Shown: positions 1 through 9,477, numbered from the stretch's first letter. The stretch is 64,000 nt of DNA from Motilibacter rhizosphaerae (GCF_004216915.1 NZ_SGXD01000004.1:124001-188000); one strand, 5' to 3'. Numbers and translations are program-made. Notes: generated from the letters alone by a model not told the origin.

Positions 1-83
1 ACTCCACGATCGCCCAGATCGCGGCCGTGCTGGGAGCGCACCGGGGCGACGTGGTCGGCGACCCGGCCGGGCTCCCGGGCTGA
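1..83 (+). CDS. C-terminal fragment of an unidentified protein
   Basis: The first bases hold an open frame (codons from base 3) of 26 codons ending at TGA 81-83; its start lies outside the window. The visible tail is short, begins STIAQIAAVL and ends with a Gly/Pro/Asp-rich stretch. That is too little to assign a family. It stops 29 bases before the flavohaemoglobin-like gene, which has its own ribosome binding site, so the two could be co-transcribed. Confidence 0.4.
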   Translation, partial: STIAQIAAVLGAHRGDVVGDPAGLPG

Positions 84-112
84 CGGCCCGGTCCCGGCCA
101 GGAGGGGGAGCC

Positions 113-1276
113 GTGGACATCGTCCGGATGAGGAAGAGCTTCGAGGCGGTCGCCGCGCACGGGGACGAGGTGCCGCTCTGGTTCTACTCGCACCTGTTCC
201 TGTCGCACCCCGAGACCCGGGCGATGTTCCCGGTCTCGATGGCCCAGCAGCGCGACCGGCTGTTCGGCGCGCTCGGGCACATCGTCACCAAGGTCGACGA
301 CTCCGAGGCGCTGGTGCCCTACCTGCAGCAGCTCGGCCGCGACCACCGCAAGTTCGGCACGCAGACCGCGCACTACCCCGCGGTCGGCGCGAGCCTGCTC
401 GCCACGCTCGCGCACTTCGCCGGCCCGGACTGGACGCCGGAGGTCGAGGCCGACTGGACCGCGGCGTACGGACTGGTGGCGGGGGTGATGTCCGGTGCGG
501 CGGACGCCGCCGCTGACGCACCCGCCAGCTGGGACGCCGACGTCGTCGCCCACGAGCTCCGCACGCCCGAGATCGCCGTGGTGCGGCTGCGCCCCCGGGA
601 GCCGTACCCCTTCTCCCCCGGGCAGGCGCTCACGCTCGAGACCGAGCGCCGACCACGGCTCTGGCGGACCTACTCCATCGCCAACGCGCCGCGCGAGGAC
701 GGCACGCTCGACCTCCACGTCCAGGCGATGGACGGCGGCCCGGTCAGCCTCGCCCTCGTCCGGCACCTCGAGGCCGGCGACGTCGTCCGGCTGGGCCCGC
801 CGCTCGGCACCATGACCCTCGACCCGGACTCCGAGCGCGACCTGCTGCTGGTGGGCAGCGGCACCGGCTTCGCGCCGCTCAAGGCGATGATCGAGCAGAT
901 CGCCGGCTCCGCCGTCCCTCGCCGCGTGGACCTCTTCCTCGGCGTGGGCAGCGGACGGGAGTTCTACGACCTGGACGACCTGCAGCGGCTCCAGCAGGAG
1001 CACGGCTGGCTCTCGGTCGTGCTCGCCGCCACCCGGCCCGACCCGCTCGAGGACCGCACGGGGGTCGAGGAGGGCCACGTGACCGACGTGGTCGTGCGGC
1101 GGGGTCCCTGGCCCGGCCGGGACGGGTACGTCTGCGGCTCCAGCGAGATGGTGGGCTCCACCGTCGCCCGGCTCGTGGACGCGCACGTGCCGCGCCATCG
1201 GATCCGCAGCGAGGTGTTCCTGCCGAGCCGACCCGCTCCGACGACGACTCCGACCACCACAGGGGACCCGGCATGA
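113..1276 (+). CDS. Flavohaemoglobin-like globin/FAD/NAD(P)H oxidoreductase
   Basis: The 387-residue protein fuses an N-terminal globin domain (about 1-130) to a ferredoxin-reductase-like FAD and NAD(P)H module (about 140-370), the flavohaemoglobin architecture at close to its usual length of about 400. In the globin part Tyr25, Phe39 and the probable proximal haem ligand His78 sit where the family needs them. The flavin domain has RTYSIAN (185-191), the FAD-binding RxYS motif, and GSGTGFAPL (248-256) is the nucleotide-binding loop. Family members detoxify nitric oxide or sense oxygen; which applies here is not visible. The GTG start follows AGGAGGGGGAGCC. The stop overlaps the next start by four bases, so this enzyme is translationally coupled to a DivIVA-domain gene, an unusual pairing. 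Confidence 0.85.
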   Translation: MDIVRMRKSFEAVAAHGDEVPLWFYSHLFLSHPETRAMFPVSMAQQRDRLFGALGHIVTKVDDSEALVPYLQQLGRDHRKFGTQTAHYPAVGASLLATLAHFAGPDWTPEVEADWTAAYGLVAGVMSGAADAAADAPASWDADVVAHELRTPEIAVVRLRPREPYPFSPGQALTLETERRPRLWRTYSIANAPREDGTLDLHVQAMDGGPVSLALVRHLEAGDVVRLGPPLGTMTLDPDSERDLLLVGSGTGFAPLKAMIEQIAGSAVPRRVDLFLGVGSGREFYDLDDLQRLQQEHGWLSVVLAATRPDPLEDRTGVEEGHVTDVVVRRGPWPGRDGYVCGSSEMVGSTVARLVDAHVPRHRIRSEVFLPSRPAPTTTPTTTGDPA

Positions 1277-2091
1277 CGACCACGGACCCGGAGGCCGGCG
1301 GGTTCCGCACCGGCCGCATCACGCCCTCGGACGTCCGCAACGTGCTCTTCTCGCGCGCGGGCATCGGGCGGCACGGCTACGACGAGATCGAGGTCGACAT
1401 CTTCCTCGAGCGCGTCGAGCACGAGCTCTTCCGCCTGGTGGGCGAGAAGGGCGAGCTGCGCGACGAGGCCGACCGGCTGCGGCGCCGCCTCGCCGGCAGC
1501 GACGGGGACGGGGGCGGGGCGGAGGCCTCCGCGCAGGCGGTGCGGGTCCTCTCAGCTGCGCAGCAGACCGCCGACCAGTACGTCGCCGAGGCCGAGCTCT
1601 ACGCCAAGCGGCTCAGCGTGGAGACGCGGGTGGCCTGCGAGCGGATGATCGACGAGGCCCGGGCCCGCGCCCAGCAGATCCTCGACGACGCCGAGCGGAT
1701 CGCCGGTGACGCGGGGGGCACGGCCGAGGGGGCCGGGGCACGGGTCCTGGGCGGGCAGCAGGCTCCGGCCGCTCTGCCGCCGGGCTCCGGCGCCACGTCC
1801 GCCGCCGCGCGCCAGGAGCTCGAGCAGCAGGTCGCGTACCTCCAGGCGTTCGGGCGCGCCTGCCGCACGCAGCTGCGCGCGTACCTCGAGGCGCTGCTCC
1901 ACGACGTCGAGGACGAGTGGGGCCGGGCGCACCCGGAGGTCCTCGGGAGCATGGCGGCGCGCACTCCCGGCGGCGGCCCCGTCGGGAGCGCCCTGCTACC
2001 GGTGGGGGACCCGCTGGCGGGCGCTCCCGCCGGTGACGGAGGCCGGACGATCGAGCTCGACGGCGAGCCGCACGCCCGGACCGGGCGCTAG
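1273..2091 (+). CDS. DivIVA domain-containing protein
   Basis: The 272-residue protein starts with a DivIVA-type N-terminal domain: ITPSDVRNVLF at about residues 16-26, then GRHGYDEIEVDIFL and a predicted coiled coil to about residue 75. DivIVA/Wag31/SepIVA proteins sense membrane curvature or organise polar growth and septation. A second helical region (about 85-140, Gln/Ala/Glu-rich) precedes an Ala/Gly-rich linker and a third helix (about 180-215), so it is not Wag31 itself but a shorter accessory member. Its ATG overlaps the TGA of the flavohaemoglobin-like gene. The next gene, a membrane protein, follows 21 bases downstream. Exact cellular role is unknown. Confidence 0.8.
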   Translation: MTTTDPEAGGFRTGRITPSDVRNVLFSRAGIGRHGYDEIEVDIFLERVEHELFRLVGEKGELRDEADRLRRRLAGSDGDGGGAEASAQAVRVLSAAQQTADQYVAEAELYAKRLSVETRVACERMIDEARARAQQILDDAERIAGDAGGTAEGAGARVLGGQQAPAALPPGSGATSAAARQELEQQVAYLQAFGRACRTQLRAYLEALLHDVEDEWGRAHPEVLGSMAARTPGGGPVGSALLPVGDPLAGAPAGDGGRTIELDGEPHARTGR

Positions 2092-2112
2092 GCCCGGCAC
2101 CGGGGCAGCGGC

Positions 2113-3516
2113 ATGGCCACCGAGGAGGGGCGCCAGCAGGCGCAGCACGCGGGCGACGGCGGGCTGCTCCCCCGTCCGCGGGTGCTCGACCAGCGCTACC
2201 CGGAGCACCTGTTCCCGTCCGGGCCGCGCCGGCGCCCGGGGCTGCGCGCCCTCGCCATCGCGGTGCCCGTGGTCGTCCTGGTCGTCCTGGCCGCGGTCGC
2301 GGCGGTCGCGGTCCCGCTGCTGCGGCGCGAGCACGGCCGGCCGGCGGCGCGCCCTGCCGTGGTCTCCGCCGCCCCGCCGGCCGCCTCCGCCGCTCCTGCC
2401 ACGCCCGCCGCGCCCGGCCCGGCCCCCGGTCCGGCGCCCGCCGATGCCGCCGCGCTGCGCAGCGCGCTCCAGCTCGACCTCACCCAGCGGCTGGTGCTCA
2501 CCGACCGGCTCGTGGAGGCCCGGCTCGGACGCGACCCCGATGCGGCGGCGGCGGCGACGCAGGCCCTCGCCGGGGTCACGGCGGCGGTCCAGCGCGACGT
2601 CGCCGGCGTGCTCCCCGCCGGCGACGCCGCGTCCCTCGTCCAGCTGTGGGCCGCCGCGGCGCCGGCCGCCGTGCGCGAGGCGCTGGCCCTCGCGGGGGGC
2701 GACACCGCCACGGCGGAGGCCGCGGCAGCGGCGACCGGGGACGCGGCGCGGGAGGCGGGGCGGCTGCTCGGCCTGGCGACGGACGGCCGGCTCCAGCCCG
2801 CGGCCGCCCAGGCGCTCACCGCGTACGACGGGGCCGTCCGCGGCTGGGGTACGGCGTGGGCGGACGGCCACTACGGCTCGGCGTACGAGCAGGAGCAGCG
2901 GGGACTGGAGTCCGCGGCCGCGCTCGCGCGGCAGGTGGCCGCGGCCGCCCGCGCCGCGTCCCGGGTGCCGGGGTCGCCCGCGTCCCCCGCGCTCGAGCTG
3001 CGGCTGCGGCTCCAGCAGCGGCTCGTCGTGCACGCGGCGCTGCTCAGCGACGCCATGCAGGCCTCCGCCGCGAGCGGTCCGGACGCGGCGGCGGCGCGGA
3101 CCGCCCTCTCCGCCAGCGCCGCGGACCTCGGGGCGGCGGTGGGCTCGCGCCTCGGCGCGACCGCAGGACGGGGCTTCGCGAGCGCGTGGAGCGACCAGGC
3201 CGACGCCGCGGTCGCGTACGTCACCGCCGGCCCCACGGGCGGCGCGCAGGACGTGGCGGCCTCGGCGCTCGCGGCCTCGGCCGCCGAGGTCGGGCGCGTC
3301 CTCGCGACGGCGACAGGGGGGCGCCTCGCGCCGGCGACCGTCGTGCCGTCGGTGGAGGCGCACGACCGGCTGCTCCTGCAGGAGGCCGCCCAGTGGGCCA
3401 CCGGCGACACGGCAGCGGCGCGCGCGAGCGGCGGCGCCGACGCCCTGGAGCTGCTCTCCCTGGGGCGCCAGCTGGCGAGCAGCATCACCGCGGCGGCCGG
3501 CTCGGCCGCCCGCTAG
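2113..3516 (+). CDS. Ala-rich membrane-anchored protein with duplicated helical domain
   Basis: The 467-residue protein has a cytoplasmic N-terminus of about 40 residues, one membrane segment (about 46-70, rich in Val/Ala/Leu), a Pro/Ala linker, and an extracytoplasmic part made of two similar modules of about 150 residues (about 118-285 and 292-460). Both modules start with QRLV, contain a DAAAA-type helix, a central Trp, a GRLL/GRVLATA-like helix ending in GRL-PA, and a last helix with W followed by GD/GH. This suggests an internal duplication. I recall similar tandem helical modules in uncharacterised actinobacterial surface proteins, but no function. It follows the DivIVA-domain gene in the same direction and converges on sufT with a 13-base gap, without an obvious terminator. 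Confidence 0.7.
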   Translation: MATEEGRQQAQHAGDGGLLPRPRVLDQRYPEHLFPSGPRRRPGLRALAIAVPVVVLVVLAAVAAVAVPLLRREHGRPAARPAVVSAAPPAASAAPATPAAPGPAPGPAPADAAALRSALQLDLTQRLVLTDRLVEARLGRDPDAAAAATQALAGVTAAVQRDVAGVLPAGDAASLVQLWAAAAPAAVREALALAGGDTATAEAAAAATGDAAREAGRLLGLATDGRLQPAAAQALTAYDGAVRGWGTAWADGHYGSAYEQEQRGLESAAALARQVAAAARAASRVPGSPASPALELRLRLQQRLVVHAALLSDAMQASAASGPDAAAARTALSASAADLGAAVGSRLGATAGRGFASAWSDQADAAVAYVTAGPTGGAQDVAASALAASAAEVGRVLATATGGRLAPATVVPSVEAHDRLLLQEAAQWATGDTAAARASGGADALELLSLGRQLASSITAAAGSAAR

Positions 3517-3529
3517 CGAGCCGGTCGGC

Positions 3530-3865
3530 TCAGACGTTGAACCCGAGGGCGCGCAGCTGCTCGCGACCGTCGTCGGTGATCTTGTCCGGACCCCACGGCG
3601 GCATCCAGACCCAGTTGATCTTGACGTCGTCGACGAGGTCGTCGAGCGCCGAGCGGGTCTGGTCCTCGATGACGTCGGTCAGCGGGCAGGCCGCGGAGGT
3701 CAGCGTCATGTCGAGCACCGCGACCCGGCTGCGGTCGTCGACGGTGATGCCGTAGACCAGCCCGAGGTCGACGACGTTGATCCCGAGCTCGGGGTCGACG
3801 ACGTCCTTCATCGCCTCCTCGATCTCGTCCACGCTGCCCAGCGGCTTCTCGGCCGTCTCGCTCAT
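3530..3865 (-). CDS. sufT: SufT-like DUF59/MIP18 Fe-S assembly factor
   Basis: The 111-residue protein matches the PaaD/MIP18 (DUF59) family: EIEEAMKDVVDPELGINVVDLGLVYGI near the N-terminus, and LTSAACPLTDVIEDQ with the conserved cysteine in the middle. Family members help maturation or carriage of iron-sulfur clusters. The start chosen is the ATG at 3865 (MSETAEKP) because it is preceded by GGAGG and overlaps the sufU stop codon by four bases. The frame stays open further upstream, but that part would only duplicate sufU sequence. It is the last gene of the suf operon and converges on the preceding plus-strand gene. Confidence 0.9.
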   Translation of the reverse strand: MSETAEKPLGSVDEIEEAMKDVVDPELGINVVDLGLVYGITVDDRSRVAVLDMTLTSAACPLTDVIEDQTRSALDDLVDDVKINWVWMPPWGPDKITDDGREQLRALGFNV

Positions 3866-4335
3866 CTGCCGTCCTCCACGCTCGTCGTGCCCGTGCCCGT
3901 GCCCGCGACCGCGCGCGCGGTCGCGTCCTTCCACGCCATCCACCCCAGCAGCGCGCACTTCACCCGCGCCGGGAACCGCGCGACGCCGACGAAGGCGATG
4001 CCGTCGCCCAGCAGCTCCTCGTCCGGCTCCGCCTCCCGCGCCAGCATCGCCTGGAACGCGTCCAGCGCGCGCAGGCCCTCCTCCACCGGCTGGCCGACGA
4101 CCAGCTCGCTGAGCACGGAGGTCGACGCCTGGCTGATCGAGCAGCCCTCGCCGGAGTACGACACGTCCTCGACCGTGGCACCGTCCGCCGAGAGGCGCAC
4201 CCGCAGCGTCACCTCGTCACCGCACGTCGGGTTGACGTGGTGAGCCTCGGTCGTGAACGGCTCGCGCAGCCCCGCGTGCCGCGGGTTGCGGTAGTGGTCG
4301 AGGATCACGTCCTGGTAGAGCGCCTCGACGCTCAT
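3862..4335 (-). CDS. sufU: SufU iron-sulfur scaffold / sulfur acceptor
   Basis: The 157-residue protein is a SufU-type IscU relative. The three conserved cysteines are Cys38 in NPTCGDE, Cys65 in SGEGCSIS and Cys127 in RVKCALL, with the extra region between the second and third cysteine that separates SufU from IscU. In Gram-positive bacteria SufU binds zinc and takes persulfide sulfur from SufS. The ATG at 4335 is preferred because GGAGG lies six bases before it; an in-frame GTG two codons earlier overlaps that site. The gene sits 22 bases after sufS and overlaps sufT by four bases, consistent with a SufS-SufU sulfur relay. Confidence 0.93.
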   Translation of the reverse strand: MSVEALYQDVILDHYRNPRHAGLREPFTTEAHHVNPTCGDEVTLRVRLSADGATVEDVSYSGEGCSISQASTSVLSELVVGQPVEEGLRALDAFQAMLAREAEPDEELLGDGIAFVGVARFPARVKCALLGWMAWKDATARAVAGTGTGTTSVEDGR

Positions 4336-4357
4336 GCGCACCTCCGGTGCTGGGTGC

Positions 4358-5665
4358 TCATGCGAACCACCGCCGCACGACCGCCAGCCCGTCGACGAGC
4401 GCGTCGACGTCGCCCTCGGTCGTGTAGACGTAGAAGCTCGCGCGGGCGGTCGACGGGACGCCGAAGCGGTCGCAGACCGGACGCGCGCAGTGGTTGCCGA
4501 CGCGGACCGCCACGCCTTCGGCGTCGAGCACCTGGCCGATGTCGTGGCTGTGCACCGGACCGTGGGCGCCCTCGAGCACGAAGGAGACCGCTCCCCCGCG
4601 CTCCACCGGCGACGCCGGCCCGATGATGCTCAGCCCGGCGACCTGCGACAGCCGGTCCAGCGCGTACGCCGTGATCCGCTGCTCGTGCGCCGCGACCGAG
4701 GCCATGCCGAGCCCGGTGAGGTAGTCGACCGCGGCACCGAGCCCGACCGCCTGCGCGATCGGCGGGGTGCCGGCCTCGAACTTGTGCGGCAGCTGCGCGT
4801 AGGTCGAGCCGGCCATCTTCACCGTCTCGATCATCTCGCCGCCGCCGAGGAAGGGCGGCAGCGCCTCGAGGACGGCCTCCCGGCCCCACAGCACGCCGAT
4901 GCCGGTGGGCGCGAGCATCTTGTGACCGGTGAACGCGACGAGGTCGACGCCGGCGGCGGCGAGCTGCTGGACGTCGTACGGCAGCTGCGGCACCGCCTGC
5001 GAGGCGTCGACGACGACGAGGGCGCCCGAGCGCTCCTTCGCCCGCCGGGCCACCTCGGCGACCGGGTTGACCGTGCCGAGGATGTTCGACACGTGCACCA
5101 GCGAGACGACCTTCGTGCGCTCGGTGAGCAGCTCGTCGAGGTCGGAGAGGTCGAGCCGGCCCTCGTCCGTGATGCCGAGCCAGCGCAGGGTCGCGCCCGT
5201 CCGCTCGCAGAGCAGCTGCCACGGCACGAGGTTCGAATGGTGCTCCATCTCGGTGACGAGGACCTCGTCACCGGGCCCGACGCGCCACGGGCCGCCCCAG
5301 GCGACCGCGTTGGCGACGAGGTTGAGCACCTCCGTGGAGTTCTTCGCGAAGACCACCTCGCGGCGCGAGGCCGCGCCGATGAACGCCGCGACGCTGTCGC
5401 GGGCGCCCTCGTAGAGCGCCGTCGCCTCCTCCGCGAGCGCGTGCACGCCGCGGTGGACGTTGGCGTTCGACCGGCGGTAGTACGCGTCGACGGCGTCGAG
5501 CACCTGCACGGGCTTCTGCGAGGTCGCGGCGGAGTCGAGGTAGACCAGCGGCTTGCCGTCGTGCACGGTGCGCGACAGCACGGGGAAGTCCGCGCGCACC
5601 GCCTCCGAGTCGAGCGCCACCACGGGCTCGTGCCGGGCGCTGCCGACCTCCGCCGCGGCTGTCAC
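4358..5665 (-). CDS. sufS: SufS cysteine desulfurase
   Basis: The 435-residue protein is a class-II cysteine desulfurase, a PLP enzyme that takes sulfur from cysteine to form a persulfide for cluster assembly. The PLP lysine is Lys249 in FTGHKMLAPTGIG. The catalytic cysteine is Cys393 in GNHCARPVC. Other family marks are YLDSAATSQKP near residue 42 and NILGTVNP near 194. Length fits SufS with a short N-terminal extension. Its GTG start overlaps the sufC stop by four bases and sufU follows directly, so desulfurase and acceptor are expressed together. Confidence 0.95.
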   Translation of the reverse strand: MTAAAEVGSARHEPVVALDSEAVRADFPVLSRTVHDGKPLVYLDSAATSQKPVQVLDAVDAYYRRSNANVHRGVHALAEEATALYEGARDSVAAFIGAASRREVVFAKNSTEVLNLVANAVAWGGPWRVGPGDEVLVTEMEHHSNLVPWQLLCERTGATLRWLGITDEGRLDLSDLDELLTERTKVVSLVHVSNILGTVNPVAEVARRAKERSGALVVVDASQAVPQLPYDVQQLAAAGVDLVAFTGHKMLAPTGIGVLWGREAVLEALPPFLGGGEMIETVKMAGSTYAQLPHKFEAGTPPIAQAVGLGAAVDYLTGLGMASVAAHEQRITAYALDRLSQVAGLSIIGPASPVERGGAVSFVLEGAHGPVHSHDIGQVLDAEGVAVRVGNHCARPVCDRFGVPSTARASFYVYTTEGDVDALVDGLAVVRRWFA

Positions 5666-6420
5666 GACGCCTTCTTCACGTAGCGCTCGTAGCCCTCCGC
5701 CTCGAGCCGGTCCGCGAGCTCCTTGCCGCCCTCCTCGGCGACCCGGCCGTCGACGAAGACGTGCACGAAGTCGGGCTCGATGTAGCGCAGGATCCGCGTG
5801 TAGTGCGTGATGAGCAGCACGCCCACCTCGCCGCCGGCGCGCACCCGGTTGACGCCCTCGGAGACGATGCGCAGCGCGTCGACGTCGAGGCCGGAGTCGG
5901 TCTCGTCGAGCACCGCGATCTTCGGCTTGAGCAGCTCGAGCTGGAGGATCTCGTGGCGCTTCTTCTCGCCGCCGGAGAAGCCCTCGTTGACGTTGCGCTC
6001 GGCGAACGACTGGTCGATCTCGAGCTGGTCCATCGCCCCGCGGACCTCCTTGACCCAGGTCCGCAGCGCGGGCGCCTGGCCGCGCACCGCGGTGGCCGCG
6101 GTGCGCAGGAAGTTGCTGACCGAGACGCCCGGGACCTCGACGGGGTACTGCATCGCGAGGAAGAGCCCGGCCCGGGCGCGCTCGTCGACGCTCATCGCGA
6201 GGACGTCCTCGCCGTCGAGCGTCACCGTGCCGCCGGTGACGGTGTACTTCGGGTGCCCGGCGATGGAGTACGCCAGGGTGGACTTCCCGGAGCCGTTGGG
6301 GCCCATGATCGCGTGGGTCTCGCCGGAGCTCACCGTGAGGTCGACGCCGCGCAGGATCTGCTTGGGGCCGGCCTCGGTGTCGACCGTGACCTGCAGGTCG
6401 CGGATCTCGAGGGTGGACAT
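5662..6420 (-). CDS. sufC: SufC Fe-S assembly ATPase
   Basis: The 252-residue protein is the ABC-type ATPase of the SufBCD scaffold. The P-loop is GPNGSGKST (about residues 36-44), the signature is FSGGEKKRHEILQ, and Walker B is AVLDETDSGLD. The FSGGEKKR signature and the LDETDSGLD ending are typical of SufC rather than of transport ATPases. The start is the ATG at 6420 (MSTLEIRDL), preceded by AGGAGGAGCAGCGC. An open frame continues upstream but has no family similarity. It lies between the Rieske-like gene and sufS, overlapping sufS by four bases. Confidence 0.95.
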   Translation of the reverse strand: MSTLEIRDLQVTVDTEAGPKQILRGVDLTVSSGETHAIMGPNGSGKSTLAYSIAGHPKYTVTGGTVTLDGEDVLAMSVDERARAGLFLAMQYPVEVPGVSVSNFLRTAATAVRGQAPALRTWVKEVRGAMDQLEIDQSFAERNVNEGFSGGEKKRHEILQLELLKPKIAVLDETDSGLDVDALRIVSEGVNRVRAGGEVGVLLITHYTRILRYIEPDFVHVFVDGRVAEEGGKELADRLEAEGYERYVKKAS

Positions 6421-6488
6421 GCGCTGCTCCTCCTGGTGGCTGCTGGACGGAGCAGCCCTGCTGGTCGTGGGGACGTCGGGGGTACGGG

Positions 6489-6809
6489 TCAGCTGGCGGG
6501 CGTGGCGAGGTCGACGAGGACGTCGTCGCCCTCGACGCGGACGGCGTAGGTCGCGACCGCCTGCACGGCGGGCGGCCCGGACGGCTTGCCGGTGCGCAGG
6601 TCGAAGCGCGAGCCGTGCAGCCAGCACTCGAGCGTGCAGCCGTCGAGCTCGCCCTCGGAGAGCTTGACGGCGCCGTGCGAGCAGCGGTCCTGCAGGGCGA
6701 GGACGCCCTCCTCGACGTGCGCGAGCACGACGGGCGAGCCGCCGACGACGAACGCCCGGACCGAGCCGAGCGGCAGCTCCGCGAGCGAGGTCACGCGCAC
6801 CGCGGTCAC
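6489..6809 (-). CDS. Rieske-type [2Fe-2S] ferredoxin of the suf operon
   Basis: The 106-residue protein is a stand-alone Rieske protein with CSHGAVKLS and CWLHGSRFD, the two C-x-H / C-x-x-H motifs that hold the [2Fe-2S] cluster with two cysteines and two histidines. Such small Rieske ferredoxins commonly sit between sufD and sufC in actinobacterial suf operons. They resemble non-haem oxygenase ferredoxin subunits, and their role there (electron donor to the SufBCD system, or a client) is not settled. The GTG start overlaps the sufD stop by four bases, so it is translationally coupled. sufC follows after 68 bases. Confidence 0.9.
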   Translation of the reverse strand: MTAVRVTSLAELPLGSVRAFVVGGSPVVLAHVEEGVLALQDRCSHGAVKLSEGELDGCTLECWLHGSRFDLRTGKPSGPPAVQAVATYAVRVEGDDVLVDLATPAS

Positions 6810-8068
6810 GCGCCGGCCGCCACTGCCGCCCCGGTGGACGCCACTGCCCGGCCGCCCTCGAGCTCGGCGACGATGGCGTCGAGCAGCCGCTCGCGCAGCG
6901 CCGGCACCGAGATGCGCTGCAGCACGTCGACGAAGAAGCCGAGCACGACGAGGCGGCGCGCCTCGTCCTCCGGGATCCCGCGCGCCTGCAGGTAGAACAG
7001 CTGCTCGTCGTCGAAGCGGCCGGTCGCGCTGGCGTGGCCGGCGCCGGCGATCTCGCCGGTCTCGATCTCGAGGTTGGGGACGCTGTCAGCGCGGGCGCCG
7101 TCGGTGAGCACGAGGTTGCGGTTGAGCTCGTACGTGTCGGTGCCCTCCGCGGCCGCGCGGATCAGCACGTCGCCGACCCAGACCGTGTGCGCGGACTCGC
7201 CCTGCAGCGCGCTCTTGTAGGTCACGCGGGAACGGCAGTGCGGGTGGGCGTGGTCGACGAAGAGCCGGTGCTCCAGGTGCTGGCCGGCGTCGGCGAACGA
7301 GATGCCGCGGAGCTCGGCGTCGCCACCGGGGCCGGAGTACTCGACGGTCTCGACGACGCGGACGAGGTCACCGCCGAGGGTGACCTGCGTCGAGGAGAGC
7401 TTGGCATCGCGCCCGAGCCGCACGCCCTGGTGAACGGCGTGCACCGAGCCGGCGTCCCAGCCCTGCACCGAGACGAGCTCGACCTCGGCGCCGTCACCGA
7501 CGAGCACGGAGACCAACCCCGCGTAGCGCGCGCGGCCGCTGTGCTCGAGCACGACGGTGGCCTTCGCGAACGCCCCGACCTGGACGACGAGGTGGCCCCA
7601 CGCCAGCTGGTCGGCGCCGCGCAGCCGCAGCACGACGGGCTCGGCCGGCCGGGCCTCCTGCGGCACGGCCACGAGCGTGGCGCCGCCCGCGCGGCGACCG
7701 GCGAGCGCGGCGACGCGGTCCACCGGCACGGGCACGTCGCCGAGCAGCGGGTCGCCGTCCGCGAGGGCGCGGACGGTGACGCCCTCCGGGAGGTCCGCGT
7801 CGAGCGCGAGCGGGGTGCCGGCCTCCTCGCCCGCGAGCAGCGCGGTGAGGGGCTCGAGCGGGGTGAACCGCCAGTCCTCCTCACGGCCGGTGGGCACGCC
7901 GAAGTCGTCCGGGTCGAAGGAGCGCTTCTCGGTCGCCCGCGACCGGGTGTCGACCTTCGGCGCACCGGGCCCGTGGGCGTGCTCCTTGACCGCCAGGGGA
8001 CCGCCGGCGGAGGCGCCCGAGGGCACCCCCGCACCGGCGGCGAGGAGATCCGTGACCGACTCGGTCAT
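6806..8068 (-). CDS. sufD: SufD Fe-S cluster assembly protein
   Basis: The 420-residue protein is the SufD member of the SufB/SufD family, with a right-handed beta-helix core and the conserved C-terminal region [26 protein letters not shown]. The N-terminal helical part holds [16 protein letters not shown], also typical of SufD. It forms the scaffold with SufB and SufC. The start is the ATG at 8068, which overlaps the sufB stop by four bases; the frame remains open upstream only as antisense sequence. Order sufB-sufD-Rieske-sufC is the actinobacterial arrangement. Confidence 0.95.
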   Translation of the reverse strand: MTESVTDLLAAGAGVPSGASAGGPLAVKEHAHGPGAPKVDTRSRATEKRSFDPDDFGVPTGREEDWRFTPLEPLTALLAGEEAGTPLALDADLPEGVTVRALADGDPLLGDVPVPVDRVAALAGRRAGGATLVAVPQEARPAEPVVLRLRGADQLAWGHLVVQVGAFAKATVVLEHSGRARYAGLVSVLVGDGAEVELVSVQGWDAGSVHAVHQGVRLGRDAKLSSTQVTLGGDLVRVVETVEYSGPGGDAELRGISFADAGQHLEHRLFVDHAHPHCRSRVTYKSALQGESAHTVWVGDVLIRAAAEGTDTYELNRNLVLTDGARADSVPNLEIETGEIAGAGHASATGRFDDEQLFYLQARGIPEDEARRLVVLGFFVDVLQRISVPALRERLLDAIVAELEGGRAVASTGAAVAAGA

Positions 8069-9477
8069 CCGACCGCGCCCTCCATCTGCAGCTCGATCAG
8101 GCGGTTCAGCTCGAGGGCGTACTCCATGGGGAGCTCGCGCGCGATGGGCTCGATGAACCCGCGCACGATCATCGCCATGGCCTCCTCCTCGGTCATGCCG
8201 CGCGACATCAGGTAGAACAGCTGGTCCTCGCTGACCTTCGAGACCGTGGCCTCGTGGCCCATCGAGACGTCGTCCTCGCGCACGTCGACGTACGGGTACG
8301 TGTCGGAGCGGCTGATCGTGTCGACCAGCAGCGCGTCGCAGCGCACCGTGCTCCTCGAGGAGTGCGCCCCCTCGAGGACCTGCACGAGGCCGCGGTACGA
8401 CGTGCGGCCTCCGCCGCGCGCCACCGACTTGCTCACGATCGAGGACGACGTGTGCGGGGCGGCGTGCACCATCTTCGAGCCCGCGTCCTGGTGCTGGCCC
8501 TCGCCGGCGAAGGCGATCGAGAGCGTCTCGCCCTTGGCGTGCTCGCCGACCAGCCAGACGGCGGGGTACTTCATGGTGACCTTGGAGCCGAGGTTGCCGT
8601 CGATCCACTCCATCGTCGCGCCCTCGTGGGCCACGGCCCGCTTGGTGACGAGGTTGTAGACGTTCGCCGACCAGTTCTGGATCGTGGTGTAGCGGACGCG
8701 GGCGCCCTTCTTCACGACGATCTCGACCACCGCGGAGTGCAGGCTGTCGCTGCTGTAGATCGGGGCGGTGCAGCCCTCGACGTAGTGGACGTAGGAGTCC
8801 TCGTCGGCGATGATCAGCGTCCGCTCGAACTGGCCCATGTTCTCGGTGTTGATGCGGAAGTAGGCCTGCAGCGGGATCTCCACGTGCACGCCCTTCGGCA
8901 CGTAGATGAACGACCCGCCCGACCACACCGCGGTGTTGAGCGCGGAGAACTTGTTGTCGCCGGTCGGGATGACCGTGCCGAAGTACTCCTTGAACAGCTC
9001 GGGGTGCTCGCGCAGGCCGCTGTCGGTGTCGAGGAAGATGACGCCCTGCTCCTCGAGGTCCTCGCGGATCTTGTGGTAGACGACCTCGGACTCGTACTGC
9101 GCGGCGACGCCGGCGACCAGGCGCTGCTTCTCGGCCTCGGGGATGCCCAGCCGGTCGTAGGTGCTCTTGATGTCGTCGGGGAGGTCCTCCCACGACGCGG
9201 CCTGCTTCTCCGTCGACTTGACGAAGTACTTGATGTTGTCGAAGTCGATGCCGGAGAGGTCGGAGCCCCAGGTCGGCATGGGCTTCTTGTGGAAGAGGCG
9301 CAGGCCCTTGAGCCGCATGTCGAGCATCCACTCGGGCTCGCCCTTGCGCGCGGAGATGTCGCGGACGACCTCCTCGGAGAGCCCGCGCTTGGCGACCGCG
9401 CCGGCCGCGTCGGAGTCGGCCCACCCGTACTCGTAGCGGCCCAGCCCATCGAGCTCGGGATGTGCGGTCTGCGTCAT
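8065..9477 (-). CDS. sufB: SufB Fe-S cluster scaffold
   Basis: The 470-residue protein is SufB, the cluster-building subunit of SufBC2D. Recognisable segments are [30 protein letters not shown], the [15 protein letters not shown] region, and the C-terminal [28 protein letters not shown]. Length matches actinobacterial SufB without an intein, whereas mycobacterial SufB often carries one. The ATG at 9477 overlaps the TGA of the sufR-like regulator by four bases, coupling regulator and scaffold translation. Confidence 0.96.
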   Translation of the reverse strand: MTQTAHPELDGLGRYEYGWADSDAAGAVAKRGLSEEVVRDISARKGEPEWMLDMRLKGLRLFHKKPMPTWGSDLSGIDFDNIKYFVKSTEKQAASWEDLPDDIKSTYDRLGIPEAEKQRLVAGVAAQYESEVVYHKIREDLEEQGVIFLDTDSGLREHPELFKEYFGTVIPTGDNKFSALNTAVWSGGSFIYVPKGVHVEIPLQAYFRINTENMGQFERTLIIADEDSYVHYVEGCTAPIYSSDSLHSAVVEIVVKKGARVRYTTIQNWSANVYNLVTKRAVAHEGATMEWIDGNLGSKVTMKYPAVWLVGEHAKGETLSIAFAGEGQHQDAGSKMVHAAPHTSSSIVSKSVARGGGRTSYRGLVQVLEGAHSSRSTVRCDALLVDTISRSDTYPYVDVREDDVSMGHEATVSKVSEDQLFYLMSRGMTEEEAMAMIVRGFIEPIARELPMEYALELNRLIELQMEGAVG

